A DNA stretch of 64,000 bases, from contig CP051235.1 in assembly GCA_017794705.1 (NCBI GenBank), forward strand, positions 1,799,010 through 1,863,009. The letters run 5' to 3'. Origin of the DNA: Devosia sp. Its GTDB lineage: Bacteria; Pseudomonadota; Alphaproteobacteria; Rhizobiales; Devosiaceae. Below are positions 50,281 through 59,905 of the stretch, piece after piece (positions within the stretch are counted from its first letter, which is position 1; each line of letters starts with the position of its first letter). A program made the translations under genes and the position numbers. The notes under the pieces are model-generated. The model did not search any database. It worked only from the letters and a program-made list of their open reading frames with translations, and was not told the DNA's origin.

Positions 50281-51440
50281 AACTTCCCTACCACGCCGAT
50301 CCGGAAATCCGGTTTGCCCTGGCCGCGATCGGACGCACGGAAGACATCATGTTTTCACCCTCGAACAAGCAGCTGGCGGTGGCCGGCTTCGGCCACAACG
50401 TCATTCTGGTCGCCGAGGTGGACATTGATCTGGCGCGCGCGCCCCATCCGGTCATATTCACCCGCTGTGTGACCATGTCCTGCCGCGAGTTCCACCACCC
50501 GCACGGGCTGGCATGGCTGGACGAGAAAACGCTTGTCGTGGGCAGCCGGGAAGGTGGCGTGACCATCGTCGACGTGCCGGAACTTGAAGAAGGCGCACGG
50601 CAAGTACGGGTCAATGCCCGGCGTCATTTGCCCGCCGACGGGGAACTGATCCAGTCTCCCGGCTCGGTGTGCTGCCTGCCGCATGGCAATGGCCAGGCGA
50701 GCATTCTGGTGTGCAACAATTATGTCGACAATGTCGCCCGTCACATTGTCGATCTTGATGAGCACTTCACGCCCGTCTCCGGCGAAAAGCTGCTGGCGAG
50801 CGGATTGAGCATTCCAGACGGGATCTGCACCACAAGCGACAGGGACTGGATAGCGGTCTCCAACCACAATCACCGGAGCGTCTTTGTCTACCGGAATGGT
50901 CCGGCGCTCGACCCGGCGGGGGAACCGGAAGGCAAGTTGCTCGGCATCAGTTTTGCACACGGTCTGCGGTTCTCCGCGGACGGAAAGTTCTGCCTCGTCG
51001 CCGATGCCGGCGCACCGTGCGTTCACGTCTTTGCCGCCGAAGACGGCAATTGGGCCGGCGAACGCGAACCACGCGTCAGGCTGCGCATTCTTGACGATGC
51101 AGCCTACTTCCGAGGTGCGATCAACCAGGAAGAAGGCGGCCCAAAGGGACTCGACCTGACCACCGACGGCCGCTTGCTTGTCACCACCTGTGAGGAAGAA
51201 CAGATCATCTTCACCGATGTGCGGGAAGGGCTGGAAGCCCTTTGCGCGGCCGGGCAGAAGGGCGAAGTCCGGCCGGAGTTCCTGAGCCAGCCCGCACTTG
51301 ATGCGCTTGCGCTTGAGTGGCGGGCCAGAGCGGAAAAAAACAAGGTAGAAATGACCCTTTCACGGCGGATTCAGCGTCGGCTGAAGCGGGATGTGAAAAA
51401 AGCCCTGACGCGTATTGGCCTCGGACAGCGCTTCCGTTGA
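50277..51440 (+). CDS. Beta-propeller-like protein of unknown function
   Basis: A 387-residue protein with repeated strand patterns typical of six- or seven-bladed propellers (IMFSPSNKQLAVAGFGHNVI, HGLAWLDEKTLVVGSREGGV, HGLRFSADGKFCLVADAG, KGLDLTTDGRLLVTTCEEE). The C-terminal 50 residues are basic and helical. No signal peptide, so it should be cytoplasmic. The ATG overlaps the mmcB stop (ATGA) and the end overlaps the next gene (TTGA). It may be a lactonase-like enzyme or a protein-interaction scaffold. Catalytic residues are not evident. Confidence 0.75.
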   Translation: MKLPYHADPEIRFALAAIGRTEDIMFSPSNKQLAVAGFGHNVILVAEVDIDLARAPHPVIFTRCVTMSCREFHHPHGLAWLDEKTLVVGSREGGVTIVDVPELEEGARQVRVNARRHLPADGELIQSPGSVCCLPHGNGQASILVCNNYVDNVARHIVDLDEHFTPVSGEKLLASGLSIPDGICTTSDRDWIAVSNHNHRSVFVYRNGPALDPAGEPEGKLLGISFAHGLRFSADGKFCLVADAGAPCVHVFAAEDGNWAGEREPRVRLRILDDAAYFRGAINQEEGGPKGLDLTTDGRLLVTTCEEEQIIFTDVREGLEALCAAGQKGEVRPEFLSQPALDALALEWRARAEKNKVEMTLSRRIQRRLKRDVKKALTRIGLGQRFR

Positions 51441-52648
51441 CGGGATCAGTAACAGACACGCCAGTTCGGGGCCGCCTTTTGCCGGCGCAGTGGACGATCA
51501 TGGGCATATTCATGCTGCAGTCGCTCACCAACGGCGGCGTGTTCACACGCATTCCGGACCTGCAGGCCGGGCTCGGCCTGAGCGAGGGCGCGCTGGGGCT
51601 GGCGCTGATGGCGCAACCGGTGGGGGCGCTGACCGCCCAGATGTTTGCCAGCCGGTTCGTCGAACGGTTCGGCACAAGGCCCATTTTGTTGATGGGCATT
51701 CCGGTACTGGCGTCGAGCGGGCTGGTGATGCCACTGGCACCTCATTTCGCTGTTCTGGCCGCCGGCTTTTTCCTGTTCGGCGTCAGCTTTGCGCTGACCA
51801 ATGTGACCATGAACGTGGAAGCCGATCGCGTCGAGGCCGGCACCGGTACGCGGGTCATGAACCGCTGTCACGGTTTGTGGAGCATCGGCTTTTTGCTGGC
51901 CTCGCTGTTCGGCACCTTGGCGCGGGGTGTCGGCATGCCGCCGGTCTGGCACCTGGGGCTGGTCATTCCCGTCGCGGTGGTCGGCGTTCTGCTTTTGGTG
52001 TGGCCCATGCAGAATTTTCCGGCCCGGGCTTTTGCCGGGGCGGCAAGGAAGCGGATTTTCGCCGTGCCAACCCTGCTGACACTGGCTCTTGTCGGTTTCG
52101 GCATCGGCGGCGTGCTGATGGAAGGGGGCGTTCGCACCTGGTCGGTGATTTTCATGCGGGACAGTTTCGACGCCCCGGCCTGGGTCGAGACGCTGACGCT
52201 TCCGGCTTTTTTGCTGACCATGTCGCTGGGCCGCTTTCTGGCCGACGGCTGGATCGAGCGGTTCGGACCGGTGCGGGTGGCGGCCGTTCTGATCGGATTG
52301 GCCACTGTCGGTCTTGTTGTCGTGGTGACCGCGCCAAACCTTTATCTGGCGATCGCCGGGTTCGGGCTGATCGGGTTCGGGGTTTGCGTGTCGTTCCCGC
52401 TGACCCTCAGCGCCGCGGCACGGTTGGGTGACCGGCCCTCGTCGGAAAATGTCGCGGCTGTGACCATGGTCACCACTTTCACCATGCTGATGGCTCCCGG
52501 CCTTTTGGGTTGGGTCGCCGAATCCCTTGGAATCAGGATGGCGTTTGCAGTGATGTTGCCGTTTCTGGTGCTGGCCATCGTGCTCAGCCGGTTTCTCAAA
52601 CCGCGCGACGCGACTTCGGATGGCGATCAGGCGTCCAAAGCCTCCTGA
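51437..52648 (+). CDS. MFS transporter, paralogue of the operon's first gene
   Basis: A 403-residue, roughly 12-helix transporter related to the MFS at 48654. The TTG at 51437 is taken as start because it overlaps the stop of the propeller gene as TTGA, mirroring the ATGA couplings in this operon, and because it places the first helix about 12 residues in. The next Met is at 51500, inside the first helix. Conserved blocks: ASRFVERFGTRPIL and NVEADRVEAGTGTRVMNRCHGLW. Its last 22 bases overlap the opposing metallo-beta-lactamase gene. Confidence 0.86.
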   Translation: MTGSVTDTPVRGRLLPAQWTIMGIFMLQSLTNGGVFTRIPDLQAGLGLSEGALGLALMAQPVGALTAQMFASRFVERFGTRPILLMGIPVLASSGLVMPLAPHFAVLAAGFFLFGVSFALTNVTMNVEADRVEAGTGTRVMNRCHGLWSIGFLLASLFGTLARGVGMPPVWHLGLVIPVAVVGVLLLVWPMQNFPARAFAGAARKRIFAVPTLLTLALVGFGIGGVLMEGGVRTWSVIFMRDSFDAPAWVETLTLPAFLLTMSLGRFLADGWIERFGPVRVAAVLIGLATVGLVVVVTAPNLYLAIAGFGLIGFGVCVSFPLTLSAAARLGDRPSSENVAAVTMVTTFTMLMAPGLLGWVAESLGIRMAFAVMLPFLVLAIVLSRFLKPRDATSDGDQASKAS

Positions 52649-54213
52649 AGCTTTTTCATCAGTTCCAGCCGCTCGCGGTCCGATTTTGCCGACGAAAGCT
52701 TGTTGCCTAGCGCAATGGAAAAGGCGGCATATTCATTGTTCCAGTCGCGGGAGAACTGACGCGGATCGATGCGGCGGCGTTCGGGCACAACTGTCTTTTC
52801 GATCCCCGAAGCGCGCAGCTCGAAATAATCGTCCAGCAGCGGGGCGATGATCTGGTCGGACCCGAGGCCCAGTTTCATCAGGTCGGCGCGCATGGCCTCG
52901 CGGCTGTCGTCCTCGCCATGGGTGAGGAAAAGAGCGCCATGGGCCGGCAGCCGCTCCTTGATCCAGGCGATCAGCTCGTCATGGTCGGCATGGGCCGAAT
53001 AATTGCCAATCGAGCGGATTGTGGCCCGCACCGGGTATTCCGCACCGTGGATGCGCACCTCGTCGGCGCCGCCCTTGATCACCGAGCCGAGGGTGCCAGG
53101 TGCCTGAAAGCCAACGAAGAGGACGGTGGCGTCATGGCGGGCGATATTGGCGCGCAGATGGTGCTTGATGCGCCCGGCATCGCACATGCCGGAGGCCGAC
53201 AGAATGATGGCGCCGCCGTGAATCGCGTTGATGGCCTTGGATTCCTCGACCGATTCCACGATCCGGAACCGTTCGTCACGGAACAATTCGTCGGCGCTCA
53301 ACTCGGTATCGCGGAACATGTCGGCATGTTCGATGTAGACCTTGGTTACGCGGCTGGCCAACGGCGAATCGAGAAAGACGCGCTGCGGGTTGATGGCGCC
53401 CTGTTTGATCAGCGTGCCGATGTCGTGCAGCAGTTCCTGGCTGCGTTCGACGGCAAAGGTGGGAATGACAAGATTGCCGCCACGCTCCAAGGCTGCGTTG
53501 ATTTCCTGTTCCAGCGCGTCGCGGCGCTGCTCAAGCGTATATTCGTCGCGATTGCGGCCGCCATAGGTGGATTCGCAAAGAATGTAGTCAAAGCCGGTGG
53601 GGGCGTCGGGCTCCTTGTAAAAGACCTTTTCGTCCGGCCCCAGATCGCCTGAAAACAACAGACGGATGGTTTCGCCGTTCTCGTCGTTGACTTCCACTTC
53701 AATCGAAGCGGAACCCAGAATGTGTCCGGCGTTCCAGAAACGGGCCCTGACGCCCGGCCCGGGCTCGAACCACTCGTCGTATCCATGCGGCGCGCGATGA
53801 TCGAGGGCCCTGGCGGCATCGCGCTTGGTGTAGAGCGGTTCAACGAGTTCCTCGTTGCGCCGGGCGCGGTGGCGGTTTTCGCGTTCGGCCTCGCTCTCCT
53901 GAATGCCGGCGCCGTCCTCGAGCAGGTACTCAATCAGCCCGCCAGTGGGTTCGGTACAGTGCAGCGGGCCGGTATAGCCGTTCTTGTAGAGGCGCGGCAC
54001 CAGCCCGACGTGGTCGATATGGGCGTGGGTGAGAAGCACAAAATCGATGTTTCCGGTCTCGAACGGCTGGGGTTTCGCGTTGAGTGCGCGGACCGTCTTG
54101 TTGCCCTGAAACAGGCCGTGATCGACCAGAAACTGTCCCCCGGGATGCGTGACCCGATAGCAGGAGCCGGTAACGGTGCCAGCGGCACCGTGAAAATGCA
54201 GGGTTACGGTCAT
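52627..54213 (-). CDS. Beta-CASP metallo-beta-lactamase (RNA-processing nuclease-like)
   Basis: A 528-residue protein with a metallo-beta-lactamase fold and an inserted beta-CASP domain. The metal motif is THAHIDH (motif 2), with GHILGSAS, FSGDLG and the beta-CASP end IILSASGMCDAG followed by YSAHADHDE. This is the CPSF73/YSH1/Exo-type architecture, known for RNA endo- or exonucleolytic processing. Length is longer than minimal members (about 450) by a C-terminal helical tail. Its 3-prime end overlaps the MFS gene on the other strand. Not an RNase J, whose C-terminal domain is absent. Confidence 0.92.
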   Translation of the reverse strand: MTVTLHFHGAAGTVTGSCYRVTHPGGQFLVDHGLFQGNKTVRALNAKPQPFETGNIDFVLLTHAHIDHVGLVPRLYKNGYTGPLHCTEPTGGLIEYLLEDGAGIQESEAERENRHRARRNEELVEPLYTKRDAARALDHRAPHGYDEWFEPGPGVRARFWNAGHILGSASIEVEVNDENGETIRLLFSGDLGPDEKVFYKEPDAPTGFDYILCESTYGGRNRDEYTLEQRRDALEQEINAALERGGNLVIPTFAVERSQELLHDIGTLIKQGAINPQRVFLDSPLASRVTKVYIEHADMFRDTELSADELFRDERFRIVESVEESKAINAIHGGAIILSASGMCDAGRIKHHLRANIARHDATVLFVGFQAPGTLGSVIKGGADEVRIHGAEYPVRATIRSIGNYSAHADHDELIAWIKERLPAHGALFLTHGEDDSREAMRADLMKLGLGSDQIIAPLLDDYFELRASGIEKTVVPERRRIDPRQFSRDWNNEYAAFSIALGNKLSSAKSDRERLELMKKLQEALDA

Positions 54214-54308
54214 GAAACGGCCTTTCGGCGGGCACCAACAGTCGTCTCGACCCTAGAAAGGGGCCGGGTTGAACACAAGTCCGGGACCAACGCTTTTGGC
54301 AAGTCGGC

Positions 54309-54860
54309 TCAGCGGGGCGCGCGTTTGGTCAGAATGCGTTGCAGGGTACGGCGGTGCATGTTGAGCCGGCGCGCGGTTTCCGAGACATTGCGGTCGCAGA
54401 GCTCATAAACACGCTGGATGTGCTCCCAGCGCACCCGGTCCGCCGACATGGGATTGTCGGGAGGTTCGGGCTTGTCGCTTTCCTCCGCCATCAGCGCCTT
54501 GATGATGTCTTCGGCATCGGCGGGCTTGGACAGGTAATCGACAGCGCCGAGTTTTACCGCCGTCACGGCGGAGGCAATATTGCCATACCCGGTCAGGACC
54601 ACGGCGCGGGCATCGGGCCGGTTTTCATGCAGGGCCGAGACCACTTCCAGCCCGTTGCCATCCTCAAGCCGCATGTCCACGACCGCAAAGGCGGGCGGGC
54701 TGGATTTGACCTGGGCCAGACCCGCGGCGACGGAATCGGCGATCCGTACATCAAAGCCGCGGCGGGCCATGGCGCGCTCAAGCCGGGTCAGAAACGGTTT
54801 GTCATCGTCGACCAGCAGCAGGCTGAGGTCGTCACCTTCAATCAATGGTTCGTCTGTCAT
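54309..54860 (-). CDS. regA: Response regulator RegA/PrrA/ActR
   Basis: A 183-residue response regulator: receiver (residues 11-125) with acidic residues in LLLVDDDK, phosphoacceptor D62 in VVDMRLEDG, Thr in VLTGYG and Lys in YLSKPADA, then a short Fis-type HTH at the C-terminus (VSETARRLNMHRRTLQRILTKRAPR). The size and the nearly invariant HTH are those of the global redox regulator RegA/PrrA/ActR, which controls respiration, nitrogen and carbon metabolism in alphaproteobacteria. It lies 41 bases after its sensor kinase gene on the same strand. Confidence 0.95.
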   Translation of the reverse strand: MTDEPLIEGDDLSLLLVDDDKPFLTRLERAMARRGFDVRIADSVAAGLAQVKSSPPAFAVVDMRLEDGNGLEVVSALHENRPDARAVVLTGYGNIASAVTAVKLGAVDYLSKPADAEDIIKALMAEESDKPEPPDNPMSADRVRWEHIQRVYELCDRNVSETARRLNMHRRTLQRILTKRAPR

Positions 54861-54901
54861 GTACTCTTTTCCACTCTAGGGCGGCTTTTACTCCCGGTTG
54901 A

Positions 54902-56230
54902 TCAAGAGGTCAAAACAGGTGCCGGTAACGGTTTTTCGATCATGTAGCGCGGCCAGGACAGATCGACCCTTGCATGGCCCTCCGCATGCGAGTTGGAAAA
55001 GCGGATCGTGGCGCCCGACCGTTCCAGCAATGTCTTGGCGATGAAGACGCCGAGCCCAAGACCGCCGGGACTTGCCGCATCGCTGTTCTCACGCGGCCGG
55101 CTGGTCAGATAGGGATCGCCGATACGGGCCAGCATTTCAGGCAGGAAACCCGGCCCGTCGTCGGTCAGCTGGATGCGAATGGTGCGCGCATCCCAGCCGG
55201 CCCTCATGTGAACTTTGGTGCGGGCGAATTGGGCGGCGTTCTCGATGAGATTGCCGAGGCCGTAGAGCAGTCCGACATTGCGAATGATCACCGGCTGGTC
55301 GGCATCATCTTCAGGCAAATCGATTTCGATGGTTTTGCCTGTCCGCTCGTAGGGCAGGATCAGTTCGCCAAGCAGGTCCGCCAGCGGTACGGCGGAAAAC
55401 GGGTCCTCGCCTTCCTGGTTGAGTTTTCTCAACTTGGCGAGGATTTCCCGGCAGCGGGCGGCCTGTTCGATGATCAGGTCGACATCCTCGGCTGTATGCC
55501 CCGACAGCGGTTCGGCTTTCATTTCACGGGCCGCCAGCACGATGGTGGCGAGCGGGGTACCCAGTTCATGGGCGGCCGCGGCGGCCAGACCATCGAGCGC
55601 CGACAGTTGTTGCTGGCGGGAAAGCGCCAGTTCGGTGGCGGTCAGGGCGTCGGTCAACTGCCGGGCTTCGCCCGCCACCCGGCTTGTATAGGCGGCGACA
55701 AAGGCGATGCCGGACAGGATCGCAACATAGATGCCGACCACATAGGTGCCATCAAGGACGATCGGACTGGCCGGGTCTGACGGAAGCGGCAGGTGCGATA
55801 CCGCAAGTACCGTTGCCGTAAAGGCCGCCAGCAGCCCCAGGATCAGGGTTTCGCGTTGCGGCAGGGTGGTTGCGGAAACCGAGACCGGCGCCAGGATGAG
55901 CAGCGAGAAGGGGTTCTGCAGGCCGCCCGTCAGCCACAGCAATCCGGCCAGTTGCAGGCAGTCGAAGGCCAACTGGGCGGCGGCGAGCAGGTTGGTGGGG
56001 CGATGTGCGGCCCCGAACCGGGCGATCAGCCCCAGGTTAAACAGGGCGGAAAGGGCCACCAGCGCGAAACAGGCCAGTACCGGCAGCGGATAGTTGAGCC
56101 AGAAGGCAACGATCAGCAGCGCGGCGCTCTGCCCGGCAAGCGCCAGCCAGCGCACGCGTACAAGGGTTTGCAGCCTGAGGGGGCGCTGGCCAGTGAAGTT
56201 TTGGGTCCAGTCGGTCGCCAGATTTGCCAT
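54902..56230 (-). CDS. regB: Redox sensor histidine kinase RegB/PrrB/ActS
   Basis: A 442-residue, six-helix sensor kinase. The quinone-binding heptapeptide region GGLQNPF (102-108), the phosphorylated His in AAAAHELGTPLATI (H221), the redox-active Cys in AARCREIL (C260), and the N/G boxes LIENAAQFA, DDGPGF and GLGLGVFIA are all present. By family knowledge, quinone state and Cys oxidation turn off autophosphorylation. Directly upstream of regA. A divergent DUF2852 gene starts 162 bases away. Confidence 0.95.
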   Translation of the reverse strand: MANLATDWTQNFTGQRPLRLQTLVRVRWLALAGQSAALLIVAFWLNYPLPVLACFALVALSALFNLGLIARFGAAHRPTNLLAAAQLAFDCLQLAGLLWLTGGLQNPFSLLILAPVSVSATTLPQRETLILGLLAAFTATVLAVSHLPLPSDPASPIVLDGTYVVGIYVAILSGIAFVAAYTSRVAGEARQLTDALTATELALSRQQQLSALDGLAAAAAHELGTPLATIVLAAREMKAEPLSGHTAEDVDLIIEQAARCREILAKLRKLNQEGEDPFSAVPLADLLGELILPYERTGKTIEIDLPEDDADQPVIIRNVGLLYGLGNLIENAAQFARTKVHMRAGWDARTIRIQLTDDGPGFLPEMLARIGDPYLTSRPRENSDAASPGGLGLGVFIAKTLLERSGATIRFSNSHAEGHARVDLSWPRYMIEKPLPAPVLTS

Positions 56231-56392
56231 TTGGGCCCTTCTTTTCAGGGAATTTGACGGTTATTTGCGCCCGATTTTGCGGCTTATTGGCGCTCGAAAC
56301 CGCATTTTCAAGTACCGATTTTCCGATTTTTCAGTCTTGAGGGCCAATTCGCCCCTCCCATATCAGTCCCGTTCGAGACTGGGAGAGAACAA

Positions 56393-56869
56393 ATGAGTAC
56401 AGCAATTATCAAACCTCAATGGAGCTTTGTCACCATCGCCTTGATGGTACTTGGTTTCATCATCTTCTGGCCCCTGGGTCTGGCCATGTTAGCCTATATC
56501 CTTTGGGGTGAGAACTTCGGCGGCTCGTCCGAAAAGGCGGAACGCTGGGTGAACAAGCAAAAGGAATGGGCGCGCAACTGCCGTCACCAGTCCCGCCGCT
56601 ATTCACGCCACTCCAGCGGCAATGCCGCGTTCGATGAATATCGTTCCGAGCAGATGAAGCGCCTGGACGAAGAACGCCGCCGGTTGGACGAAGAGGTGCA
56701 GGAGTTCGACGAATATATGCGCAACCTGCACATGGCTCGTGACCGGGAAGAGTTTGACCGGTTCATGCGCAACCGGGGCCGCAATGGCGACAGCCATTCG
56801 ACCACCGACAATGAAGAAGGCGGCCATTACCAGGGCTACGGCTCTGACGAGAACCGCAACAGGGACTGA
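56393..56869 (+). CDS. DUF2852 family membrane protein
   Basis: A 158-residue protein: one or two closely spaced membrane helices (about 12-39), then a long charged helical region with a repetitive EERRRLDEEVQEFDEYMRN coiled-coil-like segment (about 70-115) and a Gly/Asn/Asp-rich tail. This matches the DUF2852 family of alphaproteobacteria, of unknown function. GGGAGAG lies just before the ATG. Two hairpins follow. Confidence 0.85.
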   Translation: MSTAIIKPQWSFVTIALMVLGFIIFWPLGLAMLAYILWGENFGGSSEKAERWVNKQKEWARNCRHQSRRYSRHSSGNAAFDEYRSEQMKRLDEERRRLDEEVQEFDEYMRNLHMARDREEFDRFMRNRGRNGDSHSTTDNEEGGHYQGYGSDENRNRD

Positions 56870-56885
56870 TCCCCTGACCTGAAGG

Positions 56886-56905
56886 TCGGCCCGCACGCGG
56901 GCCGA
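56886..56905 (+). terminator. Hairpin after the DUF2852 gene
   Basis: Eight-base perfect stem (TCGGCCCG and complement) with a four-base loop, followed by TCGGTTTTG, 17 bases after the stop. A weak terminator or 3-prime stabiliser. Confidence 0.55.
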
Positions 56906-56932
56906 TCGGTTTTGAGACCTCCTGACTTAACG

Positions 56933-56963
56933 AGCGCTCCCCAAATGGAGCGCTTTTCTTTAT
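56933..56963 (+). terminator. Rho-independent terminator
   Basis: Eight-base perfect stem AGCGCTCC/GGAGCGCT with a six-base loop and a following TTTTCTTTA tract: the classical form. Ends the DUF2852 transcript before the metalloprotease gene. Confidence 0.85.
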
Positions 56964-56997
56964 GCTCGTCGTTGATGCGACTCAAGGCTGGCCCTGA

Positions 56998-57714
56998 ATG
57001 ATCTTCAAACGCACATCCTTGCCGGAAAGTACCGGGATCGAACTGGACGGGGCGCTTGTCTCCGTCGCAGTACGCACCCATGCGCGGGCCCGCAACTACC
57101 GGCTGTCAATCTCACGCAGCGGTGAACCGGTGCTGACCCTGCCGCTGAACGGGCGCTGGAGCGAAGCCGAGGCATTTCTCAACAAGCAGCGGCACTGGCT
57201 GGCGGCGCGCCTGAAACGTGCGCCGACGCCCATCGCCTTTGTTGACGGAGCCGAGGTGCCCTTGCGGGGCGTGCCGCATATCATCGAGGCCACGGGGGCA
57301 TTGCGCGGCAAGGTTCAGGTTGACGATGGCAAGTTGCTGACACCGGGGAGCCCGGAGCATATGGCGCGCCGGTTGACCGACTGGCTGAAGCTGGAAGCCC
57401 GCGCCGACCTGACCGAGCGCTCGCATTTTCACGCGGCCCGACTCGGCGTGAAAGTGCGGACCATCAACCTCAAAGCCCAATCCACCCGCTGGGGGTCCTG
57501 TTCGACCCGCGGCAATCTCAACTACAACTGGCGGCTGATCCTCGCCCCCTCGTTTGTTCTGGACTATGTGGCTGCCCACGAGGTCGCCCATCTGCGCGAA
57601 ATGAACCATTCCCCGGCCTTCTGGGCCCGGGTCAGCGAAACCCTGCCCGACATGGAGCGTGGCCGGGCGTGGCTGAAGGCGCACGGCGCAGAACTGATGG
57701 TCTACGGGCTTTAG
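56998..57714 (+). CDS. YgjP-like (DUF45/M48-related) metallopeptidase
   Basis: A 238-residue protein of the YgjP/DUF45 family. The zinc motif is in AAHEVAHLREMNHS (HExxH with a following His), preceded by RWGSCSTRGNLNYNWRLILAP, which is characteristic of the family. No signal peptide. Predicted cytoplasmic zinc protease of unknown target, often linked to nucleic-acid or restriction functions. Its stop overlaps the opposing penicillin-binding-protein stop. Confidence 0.9.
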   Translation: MIFKRTSLPESTGIELDGALVSVAVRTHARARNYRLSISRSGEPVLTLPLNGRWSEAEAFLNKQRHWLAARLKRAPTPIAFVDGAEVPLRGVPHIIEATGALRGKVQVDDGKLLTPGSPEHMARRLTDWLKLEARADLTERSHFHAARLGVKVRTINLKAQSTRWGSCSTRGNLNYNWRLILAPSFVLDYVAAHEVAHLREMNHSPAFWARVSETLPDMERGRAWLKAHGAELMVYGL

Positions 57715-59777
57715 CCGTTGCCGAACAGCCCGTTGATCAGATCGATCAACGTGCGTTGCTGCTGGGGCTGTTGCTGGACGGTGGGCTGCTCGGCGCCAAA
57801 GGGCACGCCATAGGCGCCCGGCAGGTCGGACGGAGTGAGGCCGGCGTGAGCCTTCTGCATGAAGTTGGACCAGATCTCGACGGGATAATTGCCGCCGCCC
57901 ACACCCCGCATCGGGTCGCCATTGTCGTTTCCGAGCCAGACGCCGGTGACAAGGCGCGACGAGAAACCGACGAAGAGGGCGTCCCGGTTGTTCTGGGTGG
58001 TGCCGGTCTTGCCGGCAATGGGCCAGCCCGGCACGGAGGCGCGGCTGGCCGTACCCATTTCCACGGCGGAAGAGAGCATGTCGTTCATCATGGCCACGTG
58101 CTGCGGCTCGATCACTTGCCCCGGACCTGCAGGGATATTCTGGTAGAGCACTTCCCCATCGGCGCTTTCGATACGGGTGATGACATGGGCAATGACGCCA
58201 TTGCCGCCGTTGGCAAAGGGTGCGTAGGCGGCCGTCAGTTCGAGCAACGAGACTTCCTGGGTGCCGAGCGCTATGGAGGGCACGGCCATCATCGGTGATG
58301 AAATGCCCATGCGATAGGCGGTCTCGATCACGGCCTCCGGTCCCACCTCAATGGCAAGACGGCCGGCAACCGTGTTCAGCGAATGAGCGAGCCCCTGGCG
58401 CAAGGTGACATCGCCGACATACTGGTCATTGTAGTTGGCTGGGCTCCAGCCTTCGTAGGTGAAGGGGGCGTCGAGCGTGTGTGTGTCCGGGGTCGCGCCA
58501 TGCTGCAGTGCGGTGAGATAAACGAAGGGCTTGAACGACGAACCAGGCTGCCGACGGGCGGTGACAGCGCGGTTGTACTGGCTGTCGGAATAATCGACGC
58601 CGCCGACGATGGCCTTGATGGCGCCGTCCGGTGTCATGGAGACCAGCGCGCCCTGCGTGAAATTATGCTCCTCGCCGTATAGCGCCACTTCTTCGCGCAC
58701 ATCGAATTCAGCCTGTTTTTGCAGGTCCCAGTCGATGGTGGTGGTGACGATCACATCCTCGGTGACTTCGCCGATGTAGGACCGCATCAGCGATTCGACC
58801 CAGTCGGCGACATAGTACTCGGCACCCGCCACACGGGTGCGGATTCGCTGATTAGGGTCGATAGCTGCTGCGTCTTCCTCGGCGTCGGTGATGTAACCCT
58901 CTTCGGCCATGGCGCCGAGAACAACGCGTGCCCGGGCCGCAGCGCGTTCCGGATGGGTATCCGGTGAAAGGCGCGAGGGCGCTTGCAGAACCCCGGCCAG
59001 AATCGCGGCCTCGCCGAGTGACAGGTTGCGGGCGGACTTTCCGAAGTATCGCTGCGCTGCGCCTTCGATACCGTACTGGCCGGCTCCGAAGTACATACGG
59101 TTCAGATAAAGTTCGAGGATTTCTTCCTTGGAGTAGTTATTCTCCAGCCAGATGGCGAGAACAGCTTCCTGGATCTTGCGCGGCAGGTTCTGGTCGGGGG
59201 TTAAAAACAGGTTCTTGGCGACCTGCTGGGTGATGGTGGACCCACCGTGGCCGGTCAGGGGTCCGCGTCCCTCGCTGAGGTTGATGCGAATGGCACCCAG
59301 AATGCCGATCGGATCGAGCCCGAAATGATCGAAAAAGCGGCGGTCTTCGATGGAGACCACGGCGGCTGGCACATATTGCGGCAGCTGGTGGATGGCGACA
59401 GCCTCGCCGCCCATCTCACCGCGGTTGGAGAGGAGTTGGCCGTTGGCGGCGACAATGCGGATATTCGCCGGACGTTCCGGCACGGCCCAGCTGTCGGACG
59501 AGGGCAGTTGCAGGGCATAGTAGGCAACGACACCGGCCAGTGCGATGCCGGCCCAGACGCCAAGGACGAGGCCCCAGTAAAAGAGCTTCCCGATGATGCC
59601 CCAGAAGGTCCAGGGCTGTTTTGCCCGGCGAGAGGAGCGGCGCGAGTTGTTCTGGTTGCGGGAGCTGGCGGCACGGGTCTGGCGGGTTCCGGACGCATTT
59701 GAGGTTCTGCCGCCCTTTTTGCCCTTGCGGCCGGACGGACCCCCAATGCGGTCGTCTTGAGAAACCCTGAAATCCAT
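57711..59777 (-). CDS. Class A penicillin-binding protein 1 (transglycosylase/transpeptidase)
   Basis: A 688-residue bifunctional peptidoglycan synthase. A basic Ser/Arg-rich cytoplasmic tail of about 55 residues precedes one membrane helix (about 60-90). The GT51 glycosyltransferase follows, with EDRRFFDHFG and GGSTITQQVAKNL. The transpeptidase has SSFK (Ser of the SxxK motif), SLN and KTGTT motifs. The C-terminus ends in a Gln-rich tail. The ATG at 59777 was preferred over an upstream Met at 59840. Long basic tails are usual in rhizobial PBP1a/1c-like enzymes. The transpeptidase and transglycosylase sites all look intact. Confidence 0.93.
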   Translation of the reverse strand: MDFRVSQDDRIGGPSGRKGKKGGRTSNASGTRQTRAASSRNQNNSRRSSRRAKQPWTFWGIIGKLFYWGLVLGVWAGIALAGVVAYYALQLPSSDSWAVPERPANIRIVAANGQLLSNRGEMGGEAVAIHQLPQYVPAAVVSIEDRRFFDHFGLDPIGILGAIRINLSEGRGPLTGHGGSTITQQVAKNLFLTPDQNLPRKIQEAVLAIWLENNYSKEEILELYLNRMYFGAGQYGIEGAAQRYFGKSARNLSLGEAAILAGVLQAPSRLSPDTHPERAAARARVVLGAMAEEGYITDAEEDAAAIDPNQRIRTRVAGAEYYVADWVESLMRSYIGEVTEDVIVTTTIDWDLQKQAEFDVREEVALYGEEHNFTQGALVSMTPDGAIKAIVGGVDYSDSQYNRAVTARRQPGSSFKPFVYLTALQHGATPDTHTLDAPFTYEGWSPANYNDQYVGDVTLRQGLAHSLNTVAGRLAIEVGPEAVIETAYRMGISSPMMAVPSIALGTQEVSLLELTAAYAPFANGGNGVIAHVITRIESADGEVLYQNIPAGPGQVIEPQHVAMMNDMLSSAVEMGTASRASVPGWPIAGKTGTTQNNRDALFVGFSSRLVTGVWLGNDNGDPMRGVGGGNYPVEIWSNFMQKAHAGLTPSDLPGAYGVPFGAEQPTVQQQPQQQRTLIDLINGLFGNG

Positions 59778-59905
59778 GAACGTCCTGTCAGCCGGCTGAT
59801 TGCCCCACCGGAACGGGCCGGTCGCCGCATTGCTCACCAAAATGCCGCAACCGGACTGCTATTGAGCCTAAATGTGGCCGGTTTATGTGACGTAAAGGAC
59901 CATGA

